Translations under genes and position numbers: made by a program
Shown here: positions 45,382-55,600 of the stretch, piece by piece
How positions within the stretch are numbered: position 1 is the stretch's first letter
Layout of the letters: each line of letters begins with the position of its first letter
NCBI RefSeq assembly: GCF_001506075.1
Contig: NZ_KQ947475.1
Span: 785,799 to 849,798 of the forward strand
Direction of reading: 5' to 3'
Source: Vibrio sp. MEBiC08052
GTDB taxonomy: Bacteria; Pseudomonadota; Gammaproteobacteria; Enterobacterales; Vibrionaceae
DNA length: 64,000 nt
The notes under the pieces: model-generated
What the model was told of the DNA's origin: nothing
The model's database searches: none
Seen by the model: only the letters and a program-made list of their open reading frames with translations

Positions 45382-48300
45382 GTCATGCCGAATTGAACCA
45401 ACAGAATACCCTTGATGCCAGCAAGTCGGATGCAACCCCGCGTCCGAAACCGGAGAACCCGCTGGATCCATATCATATCGCTCAGCGTCTGGCGCAGCTG
45501 CCTCCGGAGAAAAAACAGCAGTTCCGGGCATTACTGCAATCGAAGCAGATTGACAGTTGGCAATTGCCGATTGTCCCGGTGTCACATCCAGACAATCGTG
45601 CGGTGCTCTCCAGTGCGCAGCAACGCTTGTGGTTTATTGAACAGTATGAGCAGGGACGGGCGTTGTATAACCTGACCGGACGGCTGGTTCTGACCGGACA
45701 ACTTGACCAACAGGCGATGCAACGGGCGTTTGCCAGTTTGCTGCAACGTCACCATATTTTGCGCAGTACCTATCAGACCGATGCGGCTGGTCAGGTCTAC
45801 CAGCAGGTTGAGCAGGACTATCAACTGCCGTTCGAGATTCACACCCAAGTCACCGATATTGAGCAGCGCTGTGAACAGATCAGTAATCAGCCGTTTGCCT
45901 TGGATCGCGATCTCCCTGTCAGAGTGGCGTTACTCTCTCTGGCAGAAGATGCTTGTGAAAAGCGTCTGTCCTCAGAAGCTATGTCTTCAGAAGCTGGGGA
46001 AGCAGAAAAGTGCCTGTCCCCGGAAGAGAACCAAGCCTGCCTGTCCTCCGAAGAGCGCTCTTCGCAAGGGCGTCTGTCCCCGCAAGGGGAGCCGTCTTCA
46101 GCAAGCAGTCACAACCAGCGCTGGCACTTACTGTTTGTCATTCACCATATTGCGTTTGATGCGTGGTCTGAATCTGTGCTGATTCAGGAGTTGGCCGCAT
46201 TATACGATCATCATCTCAATCATCCGGGCGAAGAAGCAGCACCGCCGCCATCGTTGCAATATGCAGATTATGCGGTTTGGCAGCAGGAATGGCTGATGAG
46301 TGAGAAGGCCGAACAACAGCGTGAATTTTGGCAGGCAACCCTAGCCAACGCCCCGAGTCAGACACAGTTACCGTTTGATTTTCCCTACCCGAGCGTGGCT
46401 CAGCGTAATTATCAGGGCGCGCAACAAAGTCTGACACTGCCTGCTGCTGTTCTTCAGGCTGCACAGAGTTTTGCTGCCCGGGAAGGCACCACGTTATATA
46501 ACGTCATGCAGGCTGCGTTCTTGCTGCAACTCAACCGGCAAGGCGCCGGAGCCGATATCTGTCTGGGGACGTCAGTCGCCAACCGGCAACGGCCTGAGCT
46601 GGAGACGATGCTCGGATTTTTGGTCAATACACTGGTGTTGCGTCATCAGTTGCCGCCACAAGTCACATTCCGGCGCTTGGTCTCCCAAGTGTCGCAGACT
46701 ACACAATCGGCGTTTGAACATCAGGATCTGCCTTTTGATCTGGTGCTGGATGCATTGGATGTTGAACGCGGGCAGGCATGGAGCCCGCTGTTTCAGGTGC
46801 TCTTTGTCTATCGCAATGTGCCGCGTAGTTCTCTGTCTCTGACAGATCTTTCGATTGACGTGGTGGAACGTGAACTCAAACAGGCGCGTTTCGATATGAC
46901 CGTGCGTTTAAATGAGATTGAGCAAGCTGACGGTGAGGCCGCGTTACGCATTGACCTTGAATACAGCACCGAGCTATTCCGTCAGGAAACGATCCAAACC
47001 TTACTGGAAGCGTATCTGCAAACCCTGACACAAGTGTTCGAACAGCCCGATCAGCGATGGGATATTCGTGAACGAGAGCTGGCTGAACCAGTGTCTGCCG
47101 ATGATGCTACGGTTTCCGAGACGCTTTCGTCAGCGGACAGCGCTGAGGTGATGCAACTGGCTGAACAGATTGCAGCGGGATACCGTGAAATGTTACGCAA
47201 AGATGTGACACTGCATGACAGCTTTTTCCAGCTTGGTGGCGATTCGATTCTCTGCTTACAATTGGTGGCGTTGCTGAAAAAATCCGGAGTAAAACTGACA
47301 CCGAAACAGGTTTTTGCGCAGCAAACCCCGCTGAAGATTGCCCGGGCACAATTACAGGTTGAGTCAAGTGATACCGATGATGTCATGAAACTGGCCGAAC
47401 AGATTGCCGCCGGATATCGCACTATGCTGAACAAAGATGTGACGCTGCATGACAGTTTTTTCCGGCAGGGGGGCGATTCGATTCTCTGCTTACAACTGGT
47501 GGCGTTACTGAAAAAATCCGGGATAAAACTGACACCGAAACAGGTTTTTGCCCGGCAGACGCCAATCGCACTGGCCCGCGAACTTATCGGTGGCGTTCCG
47601 GCAGCAACTCAGGTTGAGGCGACCGAGCAGAGACGGTCCAACATTCCGCTGGCACCGATTCAGCACTGGTTCTTTGACCAACATCTGGCGCAAGCCGATC
47701 ACTGGAATCAGTCGGTGTTGTTAAGTTACACCGACACGATTGACCTGTCATGCCTGCGCCAAGCGGTATCACAAGTGTTCGCGCTGCATCCTCAGTTATC
47801 TGCGCGCTACTTTGTTGCTGATGAGGTGAGCATCGTTGCGGGGACAGACACCCTAACAGGGACAGACGTTCTTGCAGGGACAGATGGTGTTACAGGGACA
47901 GACGCTTTATCTGAGACCGATTTGCTTACGGGGACAGACACCCGAGCCGCGAATGCCCATGCTGAGAAACAACCAGTATTGCAGCAACTTGGCGAGGGGC
48001 TGTGGCCGGTCGAGGCTCATTCGTTGCCGGCTGATCAACTTGATACCTTATTGCAGGCGCAGCAATCATTACTCAACTTACCGAATACCGCTCCGATTCG
48101 TGTCGATGTGATTGATTTTGATGATCAAGCCGGTGGGCGGATCTTGCTGACCGCTCACCATTTGGTGGTTGATGGTGTGTCTTGGCGAGTGCTGATCAGC
48201 CAGTTATGTCAGGCTTATTTTAGTCTTTTAGGCGGAGCGCAAGCTGAACTGCCTGAACCAAGCGCTTTATACGGGGAGTGGGTTCGCAGCCTGCAACAGT

Positions 48301-51300
48301 GGCCGGAATCCCACAAGCGTGCCGCCAGACAATACTGGCAGCCGCTTGCAAGGACAGACGCCGCAACGCAGTACCAGTGGGGGCGTTTGCCAGCCTCGGT
48401 CGGGGAGATCGATTTCACCCAGCCAAACCGTTTGGCGGATACCGAGAGTATTAATGTGCAGCTTGAACCTGTGCTCACCCGGAAATTAACCACGACCGCA
48501 CTGCAAACTTATGATCTCGGCATTAATGACCTATTACTTGCGGCACTGAATGGCACCATCGCAGAATGGCGTGCAGTACCTGAAGTTCTGATTGAACTGG
48601 AAGGCCACGGTCGGCAACACGAGACATTGGATTTATCGCAAACTGTTGGTTGGTTTACCAGCCGTTATCCGGTGCGTTTGCAGTGCCATGCGCATTTCGT
48701 TACGGGGACAGACGGTGCAATGTCTTCTGTTACGGGGACAGACACGTTAGGAAAAGACGTTGCATGGACAGACGCCACAATGCGTCATTTGATTCTGGAT
48801 ACCAAAGCGCAGCTGCGTCAGGTGCCGGATCAAGGGCAAGGTTTCGGTGTGCTGAAATATCTGGGCGGTGAACTGGGTGCGCTGGTCACCCCCTCGATTG
48901 TATTTAACTATCTCGGTCAGTTGGATCGCGGTTTAGCGATCGGCGATATCTCGCTCGCGGATGAAACGGTGCCTGAACAGCGACATGGCAGCAATGCCCG
49001 CAAGCAGTGGCTGGATATCAATGGGATGATTAAGAACGGTGCGTTAACCGTGCACTGGCAGTTTAACCACAATGTGCAGACGCCTCACATGATCCGGCAA
49101 GTGGCAGAGCGTTTTATCACTGTGTTATCCGCATTGATTGAGCACTGTGAGCAGGCACAGCCAACCCTGTCACTGAGCGATTATCCGTTGGTGGTTGACG
49201 CTGTGGATTCTCAAGCGGCATTCGAGCATCTGAGCGACCAGCTTCCGATTGATTCGGATGCGCTGGAAAATATTTACCCGCTGACCCCGACACAACAAGG
49301 GATGCTTTTCCATAGCCTTGCTGAACCAGGCAAGGGATTATATCTCAATCAGAGTGTGATCGACTTTCATGGTGAACTGGACGTACAGGCGTTACAGAAT
49401 GCCTGGCAGGCGCTGCTCGATCACCATCCGGTACTGCGCAGCGGTTTTCACTGGCAAGGGCTGGATTCCCCATTGCAATATGTGGCCCGCACCGTGCCAC
49501 TGGACTGGCAAGTGGTGACACTTCGTGACGACACACCGCCGGAGCTGCAAGTACATGAGCTGGCTCAGGCTGCATTGACCCAAGGATTTGCGCTTGATCA
49601 TCCCGGGTTAATGCGTTTCCAGTTAGTGCGTCTCAAAGCCGATCACCACTGCCTGATCTGGACCCGTCATCACTTGATTGTCGATGGTTGGTGTACCGGC
49701 CAGATGGTAGCCGAAGTGCGCCGCTCTTATCAAAGTTTGGTTGCGGGACAAGGCGTAGCTGATGCGGTGAGTGTCGGTGAATTCGCTGATTTTGTTGCCT
49801 GGTTGCAACAGCAAGATACCGCGGCCAGTTTAGATTACTGGCAACAGTTGTTGACCTCGACCAACGCGGCAGATAGTGCAAAACTTCCCCGGCCATTCAA
49901 ACCGGAGCAAGGGCAAGCACCGACAAATGCTGCAATAGGACAACAATATACTCAGGCGTTGTCTCCGGCATCAGTCACCGGGCTGAAAGCATTGGCGGCC
50001 CGGAATCAATTAACACTGAACTCCTTGTGTCAGGCGGCTTGGGCGCTGATTCTCAAGCGTTACACCAATCATGACACCGTCACCATGGGCATCACCAGCG
50101 CAGGGCGACCCGATGCGCTGGAAAATGCACAGCAGATGATGGGCGTGTTTATCACCACCATTCCGTTAGTTGCACAGCTCGATGAATCGCAATCATTGGT
50201 GGATCTGGCGCATCATTTACAAAGCCAGCTGATGGACAGCCGTGAACATGAGCATGTGCCATTGGTTGAAATCCAGAAAACAACTGGCGTGGCAGACGCG
50301 CTGTTCGATAACTTACTGGTGTTTGAAAACTACCCCGGCGAACAATTCCAGATGGATGATGCTTTGCAGTTTACCGTGCGGGAAACGCTGGAGCGCAATA
50401 ATTACCCGTTAACGTTAGTGTTGGTGCCGCATCAACAGTTAGATATGCGTCTCACTATCGATTCGAGTCAAGTTGAGCCGTTAGTTGCGACAGCGATGTT
50501 AGCGGATTTTGTCACGCTACTGACCCAGACTGCGACGGCTGAACATGATATTCATGGAGACAAATTTATCCGTGCGCTGGCAAGTGAGTATCAGCAACCG
50601 GGCCCGTGGCAGTGGAACCAGACCGGACAAGTCTATGATGTGCCAGTCACGTTGGATGCTTATCTTGCAAGGCAGGTTGAACGGACACCGACGCACGTAG
50701 CATTGGTGTGTCCGGCTGACATTGTGTCACCGATTTATCTGGAGGCTCTTGGCGCAAACGGCAGTGACTGGCAACCGGGTCAAGATCTAACGCTGAGCTA
50801 TCAGACGCTCGATGCGCTGGCGAGCCGGTTGGCGCATTACCTGCGCCGGTCACACCAATGTCTGCGTGGTGAGCGCATCGGTTTATGTATGCGTCGCTCA
50901 CCGGAGATGGTGATTGCTATGCTGGCCTGTGTGAAGCTCGGCTGTGCTTATGTACCGCTCGATCCGGATATGCCGGCTCAGCGTCTGGCGATGATCGTTG
51001 CCAGTGCCCGGCCGAAGGTGGTTCTGGCACAGCAGAATGTGATGTATCTGCTCGAAGGACAGACGCCTGAAGAGCCGGTATTAACGGGACAGACGGTGCT
51101 GGCGGTAGAAACCGTTCTTACTGAAAGTCACAACTATCACGGACAACCATGGCAGCCAACGGACAGCCAAATCGTGCAGGCCGATGATATTCTGTATGTC
51201 CTCTATACCTCCGGCTCGACCGGCAAACCCAAAGGCGTTGCCGTTCCTCATGCCGGGATCGTCAACCGGATTGCATGGATGCAGGAGACATTTGGCTTGC

Positions 51301-52679
51301 AGCATGATGACGCGGTGTTACAGAAAACCCCGTATGGTTTCGATGTTTCAGTCTGGGAGTTCTTCTGGCCGCTGGTTAGTGGTGCCCGATTGGTAATGGC
51401 TGAACCGGATGCGCATAAAGACAGCGGCAGACTGTCTGAACTGGTACGGGATTACGGGATTACGACCATGCATTTCGTGCCTGCGATGCTGCATGGTTTC
51501 CTTGAATCCTTCGCAGAAAATTCCTTAGCGGGACAGACGCCTGAAGGAGAGGGATCCTTCGCGGGACAGACACCGCAAGCGCCTTCTCAACATGCAATCG
51601 CCTGTCCGCATCCTCAGTTACGCCGGCTGATTTGTAGTGGCGAAGCACTGCCTTACCACGTGCAGCAACACTGTCTGAAGTTATTGCCGCATGTGGGGCT
51701 GTATAACCTGTACGGCCCGACTGAAGCCTCGATTGATGTCACATGGTGGGATTGCCGGGCGAAGAATATCGTCAACGAAGTGCCGATCGGTTATCCGATT
51801 GCCAATATGCAGACGTGGATTCTCGACCGTCAGCTCAATCCCGTACCGATCGGGGTTGAAGGGGAATTATATCTTGCCGGGGTCGGTCTGGCGGCCGGTT
51901 ATCTGGGACAGCCTGAATTGACTGAGTCGGTGTTTATTGCCAATCCATTGGCCGCCAAAGCAGCCCCTTCAGCCACAACTCAACCGACCAGCGATGCGCA
52001 GTATGCCCGTTTGTATCGTACCGGTGATCTGGCGCGCTATCGTGCTGATGGAGCCATTGAGTATCTGGGACGAGCTGACTTTCAGGTCAAAATTCGCGGG
52101 CAGCGGATTGAACCGGGAGAAATCGAAGCGGTGCTGGCAACCTATCCGGCGATTCGCGAAGCCGTGGTTCAGGTGCGCTCGCGAGGGCAGCAAGATGCAT
52201 TGGTCGGCTATGTGGTCTGTGAGCAACAACTGCCGATTGAGCCGTTGATGACTTTCCTGCAACAGCGCTTGCCCGTTTATATGGTGCCGGATCAGATTGA
52301 GATCTTAACCGCATTGCCGCTGACCCATAACGGCAAAGTGGATCGTAAAAATCTGCCGGAGCCGAGCTGGCAGCTTGTGGCATTCTCCGCACCGCAAACC
52401 CCGACCGAACAACAACTGGCAGCCCTGTGGCAGAGTTTATTGGGTATCGAGTCTGTCGGACGTCACGACAACTTCTTCGCACTGGGGGGCCATTCATTAT
52501 TGCTGACCCGTCTGGTGAACCGAATCAATCAACAATTTAACCTGAATCTTCGTTTGGCACAGCTGATGGAACTGCCGGATCTGTCAAGTCTGGCCGCTTA
52601 TGTGGATATGCATTGTCATACCTGCCAAGCCGAACCAACGACCGACCACGAAGATGAAAGGGAGAGCTTTGAATTATGA
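45378..52679 (+). CDS. Non-ribosomal peptide synthetase 2 (C-T-T-E-C-A-T)
   Basis: A 2433-residue NRPS. C1: LSSAQQRLWFIEQYE start and HHIAFDAW at 256-263. No A domain follows; two T domains come at once (FFQLGGDS, Ser 623; FFRQGGDS, Ser 701). E domain: HHLVVDGVSW at 927-936, so the residue on this module is converted to D. C2: YPLTPTQQGMLFHSL start, HHLIVDGW at 1431-1438, the form used after E domains. A: SGSTGKPK near 1945, LYGPTEASID near 2111; pocket D-V-W-H-I-S-L-I-D, a Ser code. T: GGHS, Ser 2373. Repeat-derived inserts occur in C1, E (three places) and A (two). The missing A domain must be supplied in trans or the module is skipped. Confidence 0.92.
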   Translation: MSHAELNQQNTLDASKSDATPRPKPENPLDPYHIAQRLAQLPPEKKQQFRALLQSKQIDSWQLPIVPVSHPDNRAVLSSAQQRLWFIEQYEQGRALYNLTGRLVLTGQLDQQAMQRAFASLLQRHHILRSTYQTDAAGQVYQQVEQDYQLPFEIHTQVTDIEQRCEQISNQPFALDRDLPVRVALLSLAEDACEKRLSSEAMSSEAGEAEKCLSPEENQACLSSEERSSQGRLSPQGEPSSASSHNQRWHLLFVIHHIAFDAWSESVLIQELAALYDHHLNHPGEEAAPPPSLQYADYAVWQQEWLMSEKAEQQREFWQATLANAPSQTQLPFDFPYPSVAQRNYQGAQQSLTLPAAVLQAAQSFAAREGTTLYNVMQAAFLLQLNRQGAGADICLGTSVANRQRPELETMLGFLVNTLVLRHQLPPQVTFRRLVSQVSQTTQSAFEHQDLPFDLVLDALDVERGQAWSPLFQVLFVYRNVPRSSLSLTDLSIDVVERELKQARFDMTVRLNEIEQADGEAALRIDLEYSTELFRQETIQTLLEAYLQTLTQVFEQPDQRWDIRERELAEPVSADDATVSETLSSADSAEVMQLAEQIAAGYREMLRKDVTLHDSFFQLGGDSILCLQLVALLKKSGVKLTPKQVFAQQTPLKIARAQLQVESSDTDDVMKLAEQIAAGYRTMLNKDVTLHDSFFRQGGDSILCLQLVALLKKSGIKLTPKQVFARQTPIALARELIGGVPAATQVEATEQRRSNIPLAPIQHWFFDQHLAQADHWNQSVLLSYTDTIDLSCLRQAVSQVFALHPQLSARYFVADEVSIVAGTDTLTGTDVLAGTDGVTGTDALSETDLLTGTDTRAANAHAEKQPVLQQLGEGLWPVEAHSLPADQLDTLLQAQQSLLNLPNTAPIRVDVIDFDDQAGGRILLTAHHLVVDGVSWRVLISQLCQAYFSLLGGAQAELPEPSALYGEWVRSLQQWPESHKRAARQYWQPLARTDAATQYQWGRLPASVGEIDFTQPNRLADTESINVQLEPVLTRKLTTTALQTYDLGINDLLLAALNGTIAEWRAVPEVLIELEGHGRQHETLDLSQTVGWFTSRYPVRLQCHAHFVTGTDGAMSSVTGTDTLGKDVAWTDATMRHLILDTKAQLRQVPDQGQGFGVLKYLGGELGALVTPSIVFNYLGQLDRGLAIGDISLADETVPEQRHGSNARKQWLDINGMIKNGALTVHWQFNHNVQTPHMIRQVAERFITVLSALIEHCEQAQPTLSLSDYPLVVDAVDSQAAFEHLSDQLPIDSDALENIYPLTPTQQGMLFHSLAEPGKGLYLNQSVIDFHGELDVQALQNAWQALLDHHPVLRSGFHWQGLDSPLQYVARTVPLDWQVVTLRDDTPPELQVHELAQAALTQGFALDHPGLMRFQLVRLKADHHCLIWTRHHLIVDGWCTGQMVAEVRRSYQSLVAGQGVADAVSVGEFADFVAWLQQQDTAASLDYWQQLLTSTNAADSAKLPRPFKPEQGQAPTNAAIGQQYTQALSPASVTGLKALAARNQLTLNSLCQAAWALILKRYTNHDTVTMGITSAGRPDALENAQQMMGVFITTIPLVAQLDESQSLVDLAHHLQSQLMDSREHEHVPLVEIQKTTGVADALFDNLLVFENYPGEQFQMDDALQFTVRETLERNNYPLTLVLVPHQQLDMRLTIDSSQVEPLVATAMLADFVTLLTQTATAEHDIHGDKFIRALASEYQQPGPWQWNQTGQVYDVPVTLDAYLARQVERTPTHVALVCPADIVSPIYLEALGANGSDWQPGQDLTLSYQTLDALASRLAHYLRRSHQCLRGERIGLCMRRSPEMVIAMLACVKLGCAYVPLDPDMPAQRLAMIVASARPKVVLAQQNVMYLLEGQTPEEPVLTGQTVLAVETVLTESHNYHGQPWQPTDSQIVQADDILYVLYTSGSTGKPKGVAVPHAGIVNRIAWMQETFGLQHDDAVLQKTPYGFDVSVWEFFWPLVSGARLVMAEPDAHKDSGRLSELVRDYGITTMHFVPAMLHGFLESFAENSLAGQTPEGEGSFAGQTPQAPSQHAIACPHPQLRRLICSGEALPYHVQQHCLKLLPHVGLYNLYGPTEASIDVTWWDCRAKNIVNEVPIGYPIANMQTWILDRQLNPVPIGVEGELYLAGVGLAAGYLGQPELTESVFIANPLAAKAAPSATTQPTSDAQYARLYRTGDLARYRADGAIEYLGRADFQVKIRGQRIEPGEIEAVLATYPAIREAVVQVRSRGQQDALVGYVVCEQQLPIEPLMTFLQQRLPVYMVPDQIEILTALPLTHNGKVDRKNLPEPSWQLVAFSAPQTPTEQQLAALWQSLLGIESVGRHDNFFALGGHSLLLTRLVNRINQQFNLNLRLAQLMELPDLSSLAAYVDMHCHTCQAEPTTDHEDERESFEL
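45962..46088 (-). repeat. Reverse-oriented element array inside C1 of NRPS2
   Basis: Four copies in minus orientation encode KRLSSEA, KCLSPEE, ACLSSEE and GRLSPQG (residues about 195-237), just before the RWHLLFVIHHIAFD active-site strand. Normal C domains have only a short link here. In this frame an ancestral TTA before the element would read TAA; all four copies instead have CAA, GAA or similar, so the frame stays open. Confidence 0.88.
47151..47618 (+). repeat. Recently duplicated T-domain segment in NRPS2
   Basis: ATGCAACTGGCTGAACAG at 47151 and ATGAAACTGGCCGAACAG at 47385 begin two units 234 bp (78 codons) apart. Long stretches are identical, for example GGCGATTCGATTCTCTGCTT and AAACTGACACCGAAACAGG. 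The match indicates a tandem duplication of a complete carrier domain that is younger than the general NRPS divergence. Confidence 0.88.
47836..47945 (+). repeat. In-frame GTD array inside the E domain of NRPS2
   Basis: Five full copies encode AGTDTLTGTDVLAGTDGV, TGTDAL and TGTDTR, with one decayed ETD unit between (residues about 820-857). They lie between SARYFVADEVSIV and QPVLQQLGEGLWPVEA, a surface region before the HHxxxDG strand. Spacing of the first copies is 18 bp. Confidence 0.9.
48349..48778 (+). repeat. Further in-frame elements in the E domain of NRPS2
   Basis: One copy at 48349-48363 encodes LARTDAA. Three copies at 48698-48778 encode VTGTDGAMSSVTGTDTL and AWTDAT, inside the loop between GWFTSRYPVRLQ and the helix MRHLILDTKAQLRQVP. 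Both places are between conserved E motifs. Confidence 0.85.
51054..51096 (+). repeat. In-frame elements in the A domain of NRPS2, first site
   Basis: Two copies encode LLEGQTPEEPVLTGQTV, in the loop after KVVLAQQNVMY and before the A3 core. The usual A domain has a much shorter loop here. Confidence 0.83.
51524..51574 (+). repeat. In-frame elements in the A domain of NRPS2, second site
   Basis: Two copies encode NSLAGQTPEGEGSFAGQTPQ between MLHGFLESF and the strand CPHPQLRRLICSGEAL that carries pocket residues. TCCTTCGCGGGACAG in this array recurs almost exactly in the tandem array at 62900. Confidence 0.83.
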
Positions 52680-55600
52680 GTATTGCCGTACTTTTAGCCG
52701 AGTTATTCCGGCGTGATATTCGCTTACATCTGGAAGATGGCAAATTGAAAATTGATGCCCCGAAAGGGGCATTTACTGCCGAGATCAAGCAGACATTACA
52801 GGCGAGAAAAGCGGAAATTATCGCGCATCTGCAACAGCAGCAACAGTCCCGGACATGGCCGGCACTGACCCGGGTCAACCGCGCGGATGAGGCGTTGCCA
52901 CTCTCTTTTGCTCAGGAGCGGATGTGGTTTTTGCAGCAGTTTGAGCAAGCGAGCGGCCAATATAATGTCAATGCACTATTGGCGGTAAAAGGTCAGGTTG
53001 ATCTGGCGCTGTTCCGGCAGATCTTTGGTCAGTTAGTGGCAGAGCACGAAATTTTCCGGACCACATTTTCAGCAGCGGCTGATGGTCATCCGGTTGCCCA
53101 TGTACACACTGCACAAGCGATCATGGATGCATGGCAGATTCGCGAGATCGATTTAGGTGCTATCGAACAGCCAGCCGATGATGAGGCTTATGATTCGGCA
53201 CTGAAAGCCGTCATGAGTGAACCATTTGATCTGGCAAAGCCACCGCTGTTTCGTCTGACACATCTGAAATGTGCAGCGGGAGCTTCCCGGTTGCTGCTGA
53301 CTTTTCATCATATTCTGGTCGATCACTGGTCGTTACAAACCCTGACGAGCATGATGGTGGAAAAAGCCAATCAGTTGACCCGTCCGTCAAGTTCGCAGCA
53401 AGTTGTATCGTCACCCGAGCTGTTTCAATATATCGACTACGCCCAATGGCAGAAACAGTTACTCAGCGGCGATATCTACGAGCAACTGATGACTTACTGG
53501 CGCAACACACTGGAAGATGGTGATTATCACCTTGAGTTGCCGATGCGTCGTCCGGTTGAAGCGCAACTTGTGACAGCCAGCGAAGCAGACACCGGAGATG
53601 ATGAAGGGGCCCGGTACCATTTCTCACTGACCGAGGCCGATTATCAGCAATTGAAACGCGTCTGTGAAACGTATCGGATGACACCTTATACGGTGTTGCT
53701 TGCCGCTTATCAGTGGATGTTGAGCCAGCGCACCGGACAGCAAGATATCCGGGTTGCGTGTCCTGTGGCGGAGCGTTCTCTGCCTGAATTCGAAAATATG
53801 CTGGGACTGTTCGTCAATACCTTGGTGATTCGTTCACAACTCAGCACTGAAACCACTGCCGAAAGTTGGTTACAAACGGTTCATCAGGCGCTGGCAGGCG
53901 CGCAGAGTCACAGTGCGATGCCGTTTGAGAAACTGGTCGATACACTGGTTTCGACACGAGATATCAGCCATGAACCGCTGGTGCAGACCATGTTCAACTA
54001 TCTGGATGATGCGTCATCCGGTCAGGTGACGTTGGGTGATATGGTGATTGAATCGCTGCCGGTGCCTGAATTTACCGCCAAATATGATCTCTCTTTATTT
54101 GCCGTTCATCACAATCAACAACTTGGATTGTCATTCCAGTATCGGACGGCCTGTTATCGCACAGAAGATGTGGCGCAACTGGCTCAGTTTTATCTGAGCG
54201 CGCTGCGTGATTTATTGCAATGTCTGACCGATGAACCGACCCGGCCATTACGCACCATGTCCGGTCTCAGTGAGGCAGAGTGGCAGATGCTATGGCAGTG
54301 GAACCAAACCGAACAACCGGCTTTTCTGCCGCCACAACTGGCACATGCTACGCTCGGTGAAGCCTTAGCGGGACAGGCACGCAAAACACCGCAGCAGCGG
54401 GCTTTAGTCTTTACCCAAACCACGGCGCAAGGGCCACAGCAAGTCTGCTGGGATTATCAAACGCTCAATCATAAGGTGAATCAGCTAGCCCATTGGATCC
54501 GCAAGCAAGGGGTGGCACCGGAAAGCCGGATAGCTATTTGTATGCCAAGAAGTGCCCAGATGGTGGTCAGTTTGCTGGCCACGGTGCAGGCCGGGTGTGC
54601 TTATGTGCCGGTTGACCCTGAGCATCCGCCGCAACGGCTGGAATTAATAGTCCAACAAGCACAGCCCACTCTGTTGCTGACAGTGCCTGAGCTGGAAAAC
54701 TTCACGACGGAATTTGCCGGAGAAGTACCTTGTCATACGCTGGATGATGAGTGGTCACTGGTGGCACAAGAAGCGACGGACTGGCAGGTGACAAGCCGGA
54801 TTGAACCGCAACATCTGGCGTATGTCCTCTTTACTTCCGGTTCGACAGGCAAACCAAAAGGGGTTGCTGTGCCGCATGTCGGCGTCATAAACCGGATTCT
54901 GTGGATGCAGGAGCAGTATCCCCTTGACGGGACAGACGTGGTACTGCAAAAAACACCGTACAGCTTTGATGTCTCGGTCTGGGAGTTTTTCTGGCCGTTG
55001 ATGGTGGGCGCGACACTCGTCGTAGCACCACCGGAGGCACATAAAGACAGTCAGAAATTGGTCGATTTGATCCGTCAGCATACGGTGACCACGCTGCATT
55101 TTGTCCCGACGATGCTGCAAGCCTTTTTAGATCATCAGCACGTGGCGGCTTGTACCTCGCTGCGACGGGTGTTTACCAGTGGCGAAGCGCTCTCCTTTGC
55201 TTTGAAAGAGCGATTCTTTTCTCAGTTTTCTTGTCAGTTACATAACTTGTACGGTCCGACGGAAGCTTCAATTGATGTGACCTACTGGGATTGCAGCACC
55301 CCGTGTCCGGCAATCGTGCCGATCGGTTACCCGATTGCCAATATGCAAACCTGGATTCTCAATGCTGATCTGAACCCGGTGCCGGTCGGCGTCGCCGGTG
55401 AGCTTTACCTGAGTGGTCCCGGTCTGGCGCGCGGCTATTTCGGCCGGGATGATCTGACAGAACAGGCATTTATCGCCAATCCGTTTTATGAAGATTACAA
55501 GGACAGACGCCTGAAGACCGGTGGCCGTTTTGATGAGGATGTTTACAGGGACACACGCTGGTATACGCGCTTGTATCGCACCGGTGATCTGGCGCGCTAC

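Noticed and set aside
47836..47945. Regular repeats that could be taken for a CRISPR array
   Set aside because: Units of 18 bp are translated in frame within an E domain, have no constant repeat with variable spacers of 25-40 bp, and no cas genes are near.
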